Shown piece by piece: positions 15,122 through 23,466 of a DNA stretch of 25,494 bases. The DNA comes from a virus. The first letter of the stretch is position 1. The number at the start of each line of letters is the position of its first letter. Made by a program: the position numbers and the translations under genes. The notes under the pieces were generated by a model. It worked only from the letters and a program-made list of their open reading frames with translations. It was not told where the DNA came from and did not search any database. The stretch is from positions 1 to 25,494 of IMG/VR virus record IMGVR_UViG_3300008267_011834; one strand, written 5' to 3'.

Positions 15122-16567
15122 TTAATATAACAATTTATGATTTATAACTCTATCAGGAACTTCATTGCAATCAATTAGTTCAAATTTTTCTCTTGGTTTC
15201 CAAGTACTAAACAATGTATCAAATGCTTCAATAATTCTTTCGCCTTGTTTTTCACCTGTAAATCCGGCTTCATTTCCTGTAGCCCATTCTCTACCTTTTA
15301 AACCTCTAGCTTTACGTTCTTCTTTACCTAAATCATAAACAGCTTTAATTTGTTTAGCAGCATCTTCTGATTCACATCTATCATCATAAATGTAAGGTGT
15401 TGGAGGTGAACCTACAATTGATCTAGAGGTTGGATAAACTGGGAATGCCCATTCACCATGTTTTTTAATTGTACCTCTATGGTTTGAAGGGAAGTCAGCA
15501 TCAAAATCAATCCAAGTACCATCTTCAAATTCAAAACGCATTTGATCTTGCATACCACCTGTTACGTTAGCAATAATAGGATTCCCTACTAATAACGCTT
15601 CAGTTAAACTTAATCCCCATCCTTCATTTGATGTTAATTGAATCTGGCAATTTGTACTGTTGTACAACAAATTCATTTGGTAATTATTAAATACTTGATT
15701 TGTATAAACAACATTATATTGCTCACCATTCAATAATAATTCTTGTACTGCTGGTAGATCTGTTCCATGATCACTTACTTTTTCAGTATGAAGTAACAAA
15801 CAACATTTTTTAGCTTGTTCAATAGGTAATTGATCAATAAAATGTCTATAAGCTAACATTGTATCTGGAATTTGTTTGCGTCGAATATTTCTAGAGTTAA
15901 AGAATAAAACAAACTCATATTCTTTTCCATCAAACAATTGTTTTTTAAATTCTTGAAGTTCGCTCCATTTTTCATGTTTTTCATCAATAGGGAAAATTAA
16001 TTCACTATTTAATCCATGAGGAACATAACGGATAACTTTATTATTAGCTTTATCGTCTAATACCAGTTTATTAATGTTTACAGTTTGTTTAGAAATTCCC
16101 ATCAATAAATCACACGCTTCATAATAAGGTTTATTATATAACGGTGCTGGATAATCATCCCAAATATTTAAGTAAGCAATTGGAAGTGATTTACGAATTT
16201 CATTTTCCATAGCAAATAACCAAACAAAATAACGTGGATCAGTAATCAACATTATAGCATCTGGTTTTTCTAACTCAATAATATTTCTTAAAATATCTGG
16301 GTTTCCATAATCATTTACTGGGTACATTGTAACAGATGAATCTGTTAAACCTGTTGTTTCGTTTGTTGATTGAGATAAATCTAAACGTTTACCTTGTTCT
16401 GGGTGATTGATAGCTCCCCCAAGATTAACCCAATTAAAATGTTGAGATGTTTGGATTACTACTTCTCTTCCTACTGTTGCTACTCCTGAATGGACTCTAA
16501 TATCATCACAGATAAGTAGAATTTTTTTACGCTGCTCTGGTGGCAGATATTTAAAACTATTATTCAT
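15122..16567 (-). CDS. GT-B glycosyltransferase (GT1/GT4-like)
   Basis: This 481-residue protein begins with ILLICDDIRVHSGVATVGRE (N-terminal Rossmann domain with a Gly-containing loop). FVLFFNSRNIRRKQIPDTML starts the second domain, and SNEGWGLSLTEALLVGNPII near 315-335 gives the E-x7-E donor-binding signature, followed by GGMQDQMRFEFEDGTW. This is a retaining GT-B architecture of the GT4 kind. It is the first of the two GT-B enzymes and is separated from the ribbon-helix-helix gene by 21 nt. The product is unknown. Confidence 0.88.
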   Translation of the reverse strand: MNNSFKYLPPEQRKKILLICDDIRVHSGVATVGREVVIQTSQHFNWVNLGGAINHPEQGKRLDLSQSTNETTGLTDSSVTMYPVNDYGNPDILRNIIELEKPDAIMLITDPRYFVWLFAMENEIRKSLPIAYLNIWDDYPAPLYNKPYYEACDLLMGISKQTVNINKLVLDDKANNKVIRYVPHGLNSELIFPIDEKHEKWSELQEFKKQLFDGKEYEFVLFFNSRNIRRKQIPDTMLAYRHFIDQLPIEQAKKCCLLLHTEKVSDHGTDLPAVQELLLNGEQYNVVYTNQVFNNYQMNLLYNSTNCQIQLTSNEGWGLSLTEALLVGNPIIANVTGGMQDQMRFEFEDGTWIDFDADFPSNHRGTIKKHGEWAFPVYPTSRSIVGSPPTPYIYDDRCESEDAAKQIKAVYDLGKEERKARGLKGREWATGNEAGFTGEKQGERIIEAFDTLFSTWKPREKFELIDCNEVPDRVINHKLLY

Positions 16568-16588
16568 ATAACTAATTTGGTTGTTTTT

Positions 16589-16780
16589 TTAATTTTTAAT
16601 GTCTAAATTGTTGTGGTTGTGTACTTTTTTTCTAAAATCTTCATCAGTAAGGTACAAATGAATTGTACGATCGGCAAGTTTTTGTAGCGAAAATTTGTAT
16701 TTTACACAAGCAATTTTAAAACTGTCAAACAAGTCGCTTTTAACTTTTACGCTTGTTAACGTCATATCTTTTTTTTCCAT
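16589..16780 (-). CDS. Ribbon-helix-helix-like small protein
   Basis: This encodes 63 residues: MEKKDMTLTSVKVKSDLFDS, a short strand (TSVKVK), then two helices (LFDSFKIACVKYKF and SLQKLADRTIHLYLTDEDF). This is the Arc/MetJ-type ribbon-helix-helix layout, known for dimeric DNA-binding repressors and antitoxins. No toxin partner is seen. Sitting in front of the glycosyltransferases and behind an A/T-rich gap (16781-16830) that could hold a weak promoter, it may regulate the operon. That role is inference. Confidence 0.65.
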   Translation of the reverse strand: MEKKDMTLTSVKVKSDLFDSFKIACVKYKFSLQKLADRTIHLYLTDEDFRKKVHNHNNLDIKN

Positions 16781-16830
16781 AGCTTTTATTATTTATTTGT
16801 TATATATAAATATATAGGGATTCCTTAAAA

Positions 16831-17814
16831 TTATAATACTTCAACAAAGGAATATTTAAATATCCAATCTCTATCTTCTTCAATATTTAAATCAAGTTCT
16901 TTTAACAATTTATTGTTTATGAATATTTTTATATGTTCAATATTCTCAAAATCTAAAGGATACCAAAACCACATTTTTGGATTTAATACATTATTAATAC
17001 TGTGTTTTTTATTAACTATAACATCTACATTAATTTGATCTTTAGTATTATTAAAACAAAAAATACTTAATTTTCCATCAAAAAAATGAATATTAGTAGG
17101 GGTAGAATTAAAATCTACTCTAACTGTATTAGTTATAAATGATTGATCTAAATCATTTTCTGAGTTTAGTTTACAAACATAGTAATTTAATTTACTCCAA
17201 ACATTATCAAAAATCATTCTTTCAAATACTGGGAGTTTATTTGATCTGTAATAATTTAAATATTGGTTTTTTAATTCTTGTTGAGAAAAAAATAATGACT
17301 CATGAGATATAGTTTTTAAATTAACACTTTGAAATCCATAAACACAAGTTAAAATATCATTTTCATAAAATCTAGGAAATGAATAAAATACAGCATCTTT
17401 TTCTTTTAGAATTTCTATATTTCTATCCCACATTTCTCTATTTTTTACAATAGTATCATATTCAACCATATGAACTATTTCTTCATTTAATGATTTTAAA
17501 TAAGATAAACCCCCTAAGTACATTCTAAAAACAGGAAGCATGTGAGTTGATATAGAACTATAATCAACAAAATTAAATCGAACATTTTCTATATTATGGT
17601 GATACCAATATTTTATTTCTGGGTTATATAGAACTTCGTTTTCTTTATCATATAAAAAGTAATCACATCTATCTATTATGTCCTGTGGTGTAGATGTATG
17701 AGTAGCTAAACAAATTCTATAATCAAGATTTTTTAATGATATAATTAAATTTCTAAGATCATCTTGTCTTTGTTGATCAGGGGTATAAGCTGATATTAAT
17801 ACTATTTCTTTCAT
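16831..17814 (-). CDS. Putative glycosyltransferase-like protein
   Basis: This encodes 327 residues starting MKEIVLISAYTPDQQRQDDL. The N-terminus alternates strands and helices like a GT-A nucleotide-sugar domain (LKNLDYRICLATHTSTPQDI). A single acidic cluster, HMVEYDTIVKNREMW (about 115-129), sits where a DxD motif would be expected. The C-terminal ~80 residues are Asn/Ile/Lys-rich and beta-like. I cannot assign a CAZy family. The ATGA overlap with the nuclease gene upstream joins the replication block to the glycan block. Confidence 0.55.
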   Translation of the reverse strand: MKEIVLISAYTPDQQRQDDLRNLIISLKNLDYRICLATHTSTPQDIIDRCDYFLYDKENEVLYNPEIKYWYHHNIENVRFNFVDYSSISTHMLPVFRMYLGGLSYLKSLNEEIVHMVEYDTIVKNREMWDRNIEILKEKDAVFYSFPRFYENDILTCVYGFQSVNLKTISHESLFFSQQELKNQYLNYYRSNKLPVFERMIFDNVWSKLNYYVCKLNSENDLDQSFITNTVRVDFNSTPTNIHFFDGKLSIFCFNNTKDQINVDVIVNKKHSINNVLNPKMWFWYPLDFENIEHIKIFINNKLLKELDLNIEEDRDWIFKYSFVEVL

Positions 17815-18761
17815 AATCCTTTATCACACAATTCTTTTTTATCTTTAAAGGGGCAAAATTTACAGTTATGAGCTGAGGGGTTAGGTAAATGTATTTTAGT
17901 ATTGTGTGTTCCATTTGAATTAAATGCTATACCAACAAAATCATTAATTGCTGTATATGCTTTATTTAATTTAACCTTACCACTAGCTGGTCTAAATTCT
18001 TGGATTCTAGAGATAGGAAAATCAGATTGTTCCCAAACTTTACGTTTTACAATAAAGAATTCAATTTCAATATTATCAATAGGAACATTAAATTGTTGAG
18101 CAAAGAATTTTTTATAGAGTATAAGTTGATATTGTTTAATTTCATCTTTTTTCTCTTTATCACCCCAACCTCTAGTAGATGTTTTAATATCTAAGATTTT
18201 AAATGAATTTGTAGCTTCATGATATAATACTACGTCTAAATATCCTTTATACAAAATATTTGGATATTGAGGATTAGGGTTAACCATAAGAGGTACTTCA
18301 CATCCAATCAAGTGCCATCCTCTTTTTCCAAAATAACCGTTTCTTTTTTTCTTAAGAAATCTAATTATTTCAAGTCCATCCTCATAAAATTCATTTAATT
18401 CTTCTGGGTTGGTGAAATGAACATTTTTATTTGATTTAAGGTCTTTTCTATATATTTCACCTAATTTATCATAAAAATATTCTTCTAGGTCAATACGATC
18501 AGCTTCAGCGCCACTAACGTTGTATATAGTTGTTATATAATGCTGTAAAGTTTCATGCAATGCCGTCCCAAACGTCATATGAATCGATGATTCAGACGTG
18601 TAGTGACCATCCCTGTATTGTAAACTCCATTTACGAGGACAATGAGCAAATACCGAAAATTGACTATAAGATATTGCTTTTTCTAAAGCGTAATTTATTT
18701 CTCGTAGTGGTTGTTTTTGGATTTGTTTTACAATTTGTGGTATTTTTTTCTTTCTAGCCAA
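17811..18761 (-). CDS. PD-(D/E)XK exonuclease, Cas4/RecB-like with Fe-S cysteines
   Basis: This encodes 316 residues. YSQFSVFAHCPRKW (32-45) opens the domain with Cys41; GTALHETLQHY has the conserved His69; GYLDVV (Asp176), ILDIKTS (Asp191-x-Lys193) and QYQLILY (QxxxY, 210-216) form the nuclease core. C300, C303 and C312 at the C-terminus complete a four-Cys Fe-S cluster as in Cas4, AddB and PF12705 proteins. Such enzymes resect DNA ends in recombination or repair. Its place after the clamp-loader genes suggests a role in phage recombination-dependent replication. The basic N-terminus (MARKKK) may aid DNA binding. Confidence 0.88.
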   Translation of the reverse strand: MARKKKIPQIVKQIQKQPLREINYALEKAISYSQFSVFAHCPRKWSLQYRDGHYTSESSIHMTFGTALHETLQHYITTIYNVSGAEADRIDLEEYFYDKLGEIYRKDLKSNKNVHFTNPEELNEFYEDGLEIIRFLKKKRNGYFGKRGWHLIGCEVPLMVNPNPQYPNILYKGYLDVVLYHEATNSFKILDIKTSTRGWGDKEKKDEIKQYQLILYKKFFAQQFNVPIDNIEIEFFIVKRKVWEQSDFPISRIQEFRPASGKVKLNKAYTAINDFVGIAFNSNGTHNTKIHLPNPSAHNCKFCPFKDKKELCDKGL

Positions 18762-18764
18762 AAC

Positions 18765-19175
18765 CTATTTTTTCCACTTATTTTTCATTACTAACATAGC
18801 AATAATACCATAATTAGCAATATCTAAAAAACTATCAATCATTGCTTCACCTTCAACATAATTTTTACCATCACGTTTAATAAGATTTTTTAAACGGTTG
18901 ATTTTATCATTACAACGAAGCCAAATACCTGTAAGTGATAATTTGATATCTTCTGGATCTTCAAGATTAGTGCCTAATGAAATATTCCCTAAACCATAAT
19001 CCATCATTTTTTTAGCAAATAATTCATACTGTTCTTGTTGAGTTTCTTTCCAAGCTTCGGCTAATGTTGGATAAGTTTTTTCGAAATCAGCAACTGCTTT
19101 TTTTGTTCCTGTTGGATCTATTTCTGATGCACGGTTAAATGTTACACCACCCCATATTTCTGCGTTTTTTGTCAT
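18765..19175 (-). CDS. DUF1599 / Nmad1-like protein
   Basis: This 136-residue protein contains QYELFAKKMMDYGLGNISLG and LSLTGIWLRCNDKINRLKNL followed by a helical tail ending DIANYGIIAMLVM. This matches my memory of DUF1599, also named nucleotide-modification-associated domain 1, an all-helical MazG-like fold. Domains of this kind are predicted to act on or sense nucleotides, sometimes in phages with modified DNA bases. Activity is not proven and no base-modifying enzyme is recognised nearby. It overlaps the gp62-like gene by ATGA. Confidence 0.75.
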   Translation of the reverse strand: MTKNAEIWGGVTFNRASEIDPTGTKKAVADFEKTYPTLAEAWKETQQEQYELFAKKMMDYGLGNISLGTNLEDPEDIKLSLTGIWLRCNDKINRLKNLIKRDGKNYVEGEAMIDSFLDIANYGIIAMLVMKNKWKK

Positions 19176-19594
19176 ATAACTAGGTCTTTAATTAATTTTT
19201 TAATTTCTTTTTCTTCGATACCACATTGGAAAAGAATATGTTCAACACCTTCTCTTCGTAAAATATACGTATACTCTTCTGCTTCTCCAAGCCCACACGT
19301 AAAGTAGTCAGCAATATGAACTAGTAATGAATCAGATGTTTTTTTACGAGTAGATTTAATGTATTTTAAAAACATTTTCTTTTTTGGGATCATAGATTTG
19401 TATGTGTTATAGATGGTTTCTTTTTCAGTATAAGGGAATTTTTGTACAACATTTGTTATATCAATATATCCCTCATACATACTAAGAAATCTATGAACCA
19501 TGTAAGAATTGAACGAAGATTGTTGATCTTCGGTAAAACTCTTCCAATCTTTTTTATCGTAAGTAATCTGATTCAACCAGTCAAATATTGTCAT
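19172..19594 (-). CDS. 62: Clamp loader small subunit, T4 gp62-like
   Basis: This encodes 140 residues. The N-terminus MTIFDWLNQITYDKKDWKSF and VHRFLSMYEGYIDITN match the short gp62 proteins of marine T4-like phages as I remember them (pattern FDFLNxINxxKKD ... NRxLS). It then has IPKKKMFLKYIKS, which fits the basic run seen in that family. With gp44 it forms the 4:1 clamp loader that opens the gp45 ring. It is shorter than T4 gp62 (187). Its position two genes behind the thioesterase and near gp44 supports the call; sequence divergence is high. Confidence 0.75.
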   Translation of the reverse strand: MTIFDWLNQITYDKKDWKSFTEDQQSSFNSYMVHRFLSMYEGYIDITNVVQKFPYTEKETIYNTYKSMIPKKKMFLKYIKSTRKKTSDSLLVHIADYFTCGLGEAEEYTYILRREGVEHILFQCGIEEKEIKKLIKDLVI

Positions 19595-19595
19595 T

Positions 19596-19850
19596 TTACT
19601 CTTGTTCTGAGGCGAATTCTTCTCTTAATTCTTTAGGTAACATTTCTAGTAATACTTTACCAGTAGCAATATCATAAAACACAGGAATTGGAACTACAGC
19701 ATCTTCAGATGTACCTGTAATAAATTTAGAGATTTTACGTAAAACTACTGCTTGACCAAATAATTGGTTACCTTCAGGAGATTTAATTGCTTGAGATTTA
19801 TTCAAGTCAACATTAATGTTCATTTGTTGGGGTTGTTGTTGTTTGTTCAT
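19596..19850 (-). CDS. Small hypothetical protein (84 aa)
   Basis: The protein begins MNKQQQPQQMNINVDLNKSQ, with a Gln-rich leader, then AVVLRKISKFITGTSEDAVV and PIPVFYDIATGKVLLEMLP, and an acidic end. An internal ATG (MNINVDLNK) is an alternative start at 19823. The middle recalls a small zinc-ribbon protein family of marine T4-like phages (RKxSxxxSPTG...xPIPVF), but the cysteines of that family are absent here, so the link is weak. It lies one base before the gp62-like gene. Confidence 0.6.
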   Translation of the reverse strand: MNKQQQPQQMNINVDLNKSQAIKSPEGNQLFGQAVVLRKISKFITGTSEDAVVPIPVFYDIATGKVLLEMLPKELREEFASEQE

Positions 19851-20034
19851 TTTTATATTTTTTATAATCTAAATAAAATCCAATTGCTACAATAATATTC
19901 ATACCAAAGGACATAAGGATTTCATATATGTCTTGGTACACATTCATAGTTAAGTGAACATGTCCTACCATCCAGAACGGTATGGACAAATTACTTGATA
20001 TCCAAGTTAAAAGATAAACTATGAAATGTTTCAT
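19813..20034 (-). CDS. Small membrane protein (73 aa)
   Basis: Two hydrophobic segments are visible: about 3-23 (HFIVYLLTWISSNLSIPFWM) and about 39-55 (EILMSFGMNIIVAIGFYL), followed by a charged and Thr-rich tail (DYKKYKNEQTTTTPTNEH). It probably spans the inner membrane twice. It starts in the AAAGTTATG context and overlaps the thioesterase by 4 nt and the next gene by 38 nt. No family is recognised; being an inner membrane protein within a replication operon is unusual. Confidence 0.6.
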   Translation of the reverse strand: MKHFIVYLLTWISSNLSIPFWMVGHVHLTMNVYQDIYEILMSFGMNIIVAIGFYLDYKKYKNEQTTTTPTNEH

Positions 20035-20432
20035 AACTTTGAGTCTGGTGTTTTAAACATTCTTTTAACCTGTTCTGAGATAGGAATAGGTGTTCCTTCA
20101 TCGTCTACTCGAACAAAAGTCATATGTGTTTTTAGGATAATTTCTTCATCACCTCTAAACACATTGTATGTTCTAGCTTCAACTTCAAACGTAGCTGATG
20201 TATTGCCTATTTTAGTCATATCAGCATATATTTTTACTAATTGACCTTCTTTAGCTGCTTTTTCAAATACACATTTATCTAAGGCAATGGTAATCATATT
20301 TTTACTATGACATTTTTCCATTGCATAAGCAGCTACGGCGGCATCAATCCAACTCAATAATTTTCCACCAAATAGATTTCCATGAAATCCTAAATCGAGT
20401 TTTTTAACAGGGTGAGTTGAAATTAAGTCCAT
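20031..20432 (-). CDS. Hotdog-fold acyl-CoA thioesterase
   Basis: This encodes 133 residues. FHGNLFGGKLLSWIDAAVAA (17-36) is the classic acyl-CoA hydrolase signature (hotdog helix with Gly-Gly and the Asp of the active site, as in YciA/BFIT-type enzymes), followed by VKIYADMTKIGNTSATFEVE and MTFVRVDDEGTPIPI. Family members hydrolyse acyl-CoA to free fatty acid and CoA in the cytoplasm. The gene is complete and is joined to gp44 and the small membrane protein by 1-4 nt overlaps. Its purpose in a replication operon is not known; lipid or acyl-sugar metabolism during infection is possible. Confidence 0.88.
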   Translation of the reverse strand: MDLISTHPVKKLDLGFHGNLFGGKLLSWIDAAVAAYAMEKCHSKNMITIALDKCVFEKAAKEGQLVKIYADMTKIGNTSATFEVEARTYNVFRGDEEIILKTHMTFVRVDDEGTPIPISEQVKRMFKTPDSKL

Positions 20433-21364
20433 TATTTTATAAGTTGAGGTTTTGCTAATTCAATTAAACGACTAATTAAAGCCATACAATTGATTTCTTT
20501 ATCGATTCTAAAATTTGATTGATAGGTGTATTCATTAATGTAAATTGCAACCATACCCTCGTTACCGGAAGCATATTCGCTTGCGTTATCATACAGGTAT
20601 CTATACAGTTCTTCAAAATCATTTACATTAGCATCAGCAATAATTTGTCTGATTGTTCTCCAATTAGGTGATTTTGCTTGTAGTTCTTTTACAATTTGAA
20701 CCATATAACTGTTAGATACAAGCAATGATTTATCCATTGTAATTTTACCATCATGGTTACTTAATTGTAGTGTATTAAGTACTTTACGAAGATCAGGATA
20801 AAACTGGTTTACAACTGCTTTTAAATCATTAATATCATATTCAGCATTTTCTTTCTCTAAAATACCAGCTACGTGTTTTGCTACATCTGTTTTTGTAGGT
20901 GGAACAATTTTAAGTACCTGACAACGTGATTGAAGAGGATCAATAATACGTTCAACATAATTACAAGTTAAAATAAATCTTGTAGTACGTGAATATGTTT
21001 CAATAATATTCCTTAACGACGCCTGAGCTTGTATAGTAAGGAAATCAGCCTCGTCCAAGATGATAACTTTGAGCGGCTTAAAAGAAGCAACAGACGCGAA
21101 CCCTTGTACCTTATCTCTAATAGTTTCAATACCACGCTCATCGGAAGCATTAATATAGATATAATCGCAATCAAGATTACCAACAATGAGCTTAGCAAGA
21201 GTAGTTTTACCAGTACCAGCTGGGCCATAGAAAATAAAATTTTGAATGTCATTCTGGTTTAGGTATTGTTGAATTGTTTTTTTAATGTTTTCGTTGCCGA
21301 CATAATCTTCTAATACTTTGGAACGATAACGTTCAACCCAAAGTGTATGTTCTTTTCTACTCAT
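20432..21364 (-). CDS. 44: Clamp loader large subunit, T4 gp44/RFC-like AAA+ ATPase
   Basis: This encodes 310 residues from ATG 21364 (MSRKEHTLWVERYRS); an ATG six codons earlier is less likely. Motifs in order: WVERYRSKVLEDYVG (box II), Walker A FYGPAGTGKTTLAK (46-59 region), Walker B VIILDEADFL (100-109), sensor 1 RFILTCNY, and the arginine-finger motif SRC (146-148). The last ~100 residues match the helical collar. It hydrolyses ATP to load the gp45 clamp at primer-template junctions. It overlaps the upstream gene by 8 nt and shares one base with the thioesterase downstream. Confidence 0.93.
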   Translation of the reverse strand: MSRKEHTLWVERYRSKVLEDYVGNENIKKTIQQYLNQNDIQNFIFYGPAGTGKTTLAKLIVGNLDCDYIYINASDERGIETIRDKVQGFASVASFKPLKVIILDEADFLTIQAQASLRNIIETYSRTTRFILTCNYVERIIDPLQSRCQVLKIVPPTKTDVAKHVAGILEKENAEYDINDLKAVVNQFYPDLRKVLNTLQLSNHDGKITMDKSLLVSNSYMVQIVKELQAKSPNWRTIRQIIADANVNDFEELYRYLYDNASEYASGNEGMVAIYINEYTYQSNFRIDKEINCMALISRLIELAKPQLIK

Positions 21365-21614
21365 AGTCTCCGTATAAATCAAATTTTTTAGGTGGTTCAG
21401 GAATAATTTCTACATCCTCTGTTGTGATAATATACAAATTTCCTTTCATAGGTTCAAGTCTAAATGCTTGAGGTTTAGTAGTTGCTTGTTGATACCAAGC
21501 ATTTAAGGCTTCAGTTAATGAATCGTGAACCTTCCCACCGTTAAGAAGTTGCCATCTGTCCCCAGGAGGAACTCTGTCAGCTATTTTAATATTTTTTTCT
21601 ACTTCTTTTTTCAT
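21357..21614 (-). CDS. Small hypothetical protein (85 aa)
   Basis: The protein starts MKKEVEKNIKIADRVPPGDR, has WQLLNGGKVHDSLTEALNAW and a C-terminal strand region with a Pro/Asp-rich end (PEPPKKFDLYGDYE). It starts in the CAAGTTATG context and overlaps both neighbours by 4-8 nt. I do not recognise a family. Its place between the chaperonin and clamp-loader genes suggests only co-expression. Confidence 0.6.
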   Translation of the reverse strand: MKKEVEKNIKIADRVPPGDRWQLLNGGKVHDSLTEALNAWYQQATTKPQAFRLEPMKGNLYIITTEDVEIIPEPPKKFDLYGDYE

Positions 21615-21799
21615 AACTTGACTTGTTCCATAAGATACGGCTGTAGGTCAGCATACCTGTAATTAACACTTGATTCATCTGGATTTCTGAGTTTTACATA
21701 TAAATTATAATTCCCAGGAACATGATAAAAATCTTCAATTACACGGACGATTTCATCAATGATGATCTCTTTTCCTACTAAACCTACAGCGTCTCTCAT
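21611..21799 (-). CDS. Small hypothetical protein (62 aa)
   Basis: This protein reads MRDAVGLVGKEIIIDEIVRV, then FYHVPGNYNLYVKLRNPDES and a C-terminal helix (DLQPYLMEQVKL). It appears beta-rich and could be an SH3-like small barrel. It starts in the TAAGTTATG context three bases behind the groEL stop and overlaps the next gene by 4 nt. Family not recognised. Confidence 0.6.
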   Translation of the reverse strand: MRDAVGLVGKEIIIDEIVRVIEDFYHVPGNYNLYVKLRNPDESSVNYRYADLQPYLMEQVKL

Positions 21800-21802
21800 A
21801 AC

Positions 21803-23464
21803 TTAAAACATTCCCCCCATACCCCCGAATCCAGGAGCATCATCTTTTTTCTCTTCAGGTGTGTCAACCACAACACACTCTGTTAATAGAATTGTACCTG
21901 CTACTGAAGCTGCATTTTGAAGTGCTTCACGAGTTACTTTAGCTGGATCGATAATACCTGCTTCTTTCATATTAACAAATTCATTTGATTTAAGGTCAAA
22001 ACCTTGCCAAATAAGTTTTTTGTCATATTTTTCAGCATCACCAACTTTCATTTTATCAACAAATCCATAAATGATAGCATCATCATAACCTGCGTTTTGA
22101 AGAATTTTCTTAAATGGAGCAGCACATGCTTTGTATACAATTTGTTGACCTAATTTATGGTCAGCTGAGCATTTAGTACAAGCATCATTAATTGCTTCTC
22201 TTGAAAACAATAATGCAGATCCACCACCTGGTACAATACCTTCTTCAAGTGCTGCTTTTGTAGCATGAAGTGCATCATCAACACGGTCTTTCTTTTCACG
22301 CATTTCTGTTTCAGTGTTTCCACCTACGTGTACAATAGCTACACCACCGATGAATTTAGCTAAACGCTCTTGCAATTTTTCACGTTCGTAAGGCGATTGT
22401 GCTTTTTCGATTTGTGATTGCAATTCTTCAATACGTGCTGAAATAGCTTCTTCTGTACCTTTACCATCAACGATAGTTGTATTATCTTTGTTTACTGTTA
22501 CAACACGTGCTTCACCAAACCATTTCCAATCAAATTTATCAAGTTTCATACCTTTTTCAGTACTGAATACTTGACCACCAGTCATGATAGCGATATCTTC
22601 AAGCAACAATTTACGACGGTCTCCAAAGTCAGGGGCTTTAACAGCTACAACTTTCAAAATACCACGAGCTTTGTTTACGATCAAAGTAGCAAGCGCTTCA
22701 CCTTCTACGTCCTCAGCAATAATCAACAATGATTTATTTTGAGCAGATACTGCTTCCAAAATAGGCAACAATTCTTTTACTTGAGTAAATTTCTTATCTG
22801 CGATCAAAATCAAAGCATCTTGGATACTTGTACTCATACTATTGTTATCTGTAACGAAGTAAGGTGATTTGTAACCACGATCAAACTGCATACCTTCTAC
22901 TGTTTCAAGATATGTTTCACCTGATTTAGATTCTTCAATGAATACAACACCTTCACGACCTACTTTTTGCATTGCTGTAGCAATCAATTCACCTACTTCA
23001 GGATCATTGTTTGATGAGATCGTAGCTACTTGTTTAAGTTGCTCTTCAGATGAAATATCTTCTTTAATATTTGAACGAAGGTGATGTAATACTTGAGTAA
23101 CTGCTTTATCAATACCACGCTTAATTTCTACAGCGTTAGCACCATTATTAAGATAAGTCAAACCAGCATTTACCATTTCACGAGCCAACAAAGTTGAAGT
23201 TGTTGTTCCATCACCTGCTAAATCAGCAGTTCTAATAGCTGCTTGTTTAACCATCTGTACACCCAAATCTTCAATATTATCTTCAAGTGTAATTGATTTT
23301 GCTACTGTAACACCATCTTTGGTACTTTGAGGTACACCTTGACTGGCAATAACAACATTTCGACCATTAGGTCCAAGTGTCGATGTAACGGCATCTGCTA
23401 GTTTATCAATACCAGTTGCTAATTTTCTACGGGCCTCAGGGCCAAATTCAATAATTTTACTCAT
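21803..23464 (-). CDS. groEL: Chaperonin GroEL (60 kDa), full length
   Basis: This encodes 553 residues from ATG 23464 ([20 protein letters not shown]); a longer upstream frame overlapping groES is rejected. All core motifs are present: [19 protein letters not shown] (Asp50), [12 protein letters not shown] (84-95, nucleotide site with Asp85), [10 protein letters not shown], the apical domain, [27 protein letters not shown], and a GGMGGMF tail. It forms the folding cage with GroES. The equatorial, intermediate and apical parts are all complete, so it should be active. Parts of the coding region look less AT-rich than the neighbours, which would fit a bacterial origin. Confidence 0.97.
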   Translation of the reverse strand: MSKIIEFGPEARRKLATGIDKLADAVTSTLGPNGRNVVIASQGVPQSTKDGVTVAKSITLEDNIEDLGVQMVKQAAIRTADLAGDGTTTSTLLAREMVNAGLTYLNNGANAVEIKRGIDKAVTQVLHHLRSNIKEDISSEEQLKQVATISSNNDPEVGELIATAMQKVGREGVVFIEESKSGETYLETVEGMQFDRGYKSPYFVTDNNSMSTSIQDALILIADKKFTQVKELLPILEAVSAQNKSLLIIAEDVEGEALATLIVNKARGILKVVAVKAPDFGDRRKLLLEDIAIMTGGQVFSTEKGMKLDKFDWKWFGEARVVTVNKDNTTIVDGKGTEEAISARIEELQSQIEKAQSPYEREKLQERLAKFIGGVAIVHVGGNTETEMREKKDRVDDALHATKAALEEGIVPGGGSALLFSREAINDACTKCSADHKLGQQIVYKACAAPFKKILQNAGYDDAIIYGFVDKMKVGDAEKYDKKLIWQGFDLKSNEFVNMKEAGIIDPAKVTREALQNAASVAGTILLTECVVVDTPEEKKDDAPGFGGMGGMF

Positions 23465-23466
23465 AA

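Noticed and set aside
16781-16830. A/T-rich gap (TATATATAAATATATA) before the ribbon-helix-helix gene as another promoter of the same family.
   Set aside because: TATATAAC and AAATAAA are present but no TTTG-like box stands at the required 20 nt, and simple AT repeats match by chance.
18765-19172. A regA-like translational repressor expected behind gp62.
   Set aside because: The gene after gp62 matches DUF1599 and no RegA-like text was found in the window.
21013-21252. A minus-strand frame inside the gp44-like gene (79 codons).
   Set aside because: It is an alternate frame of the Walker A/B region with Leu/Ser-rich nonsense text.
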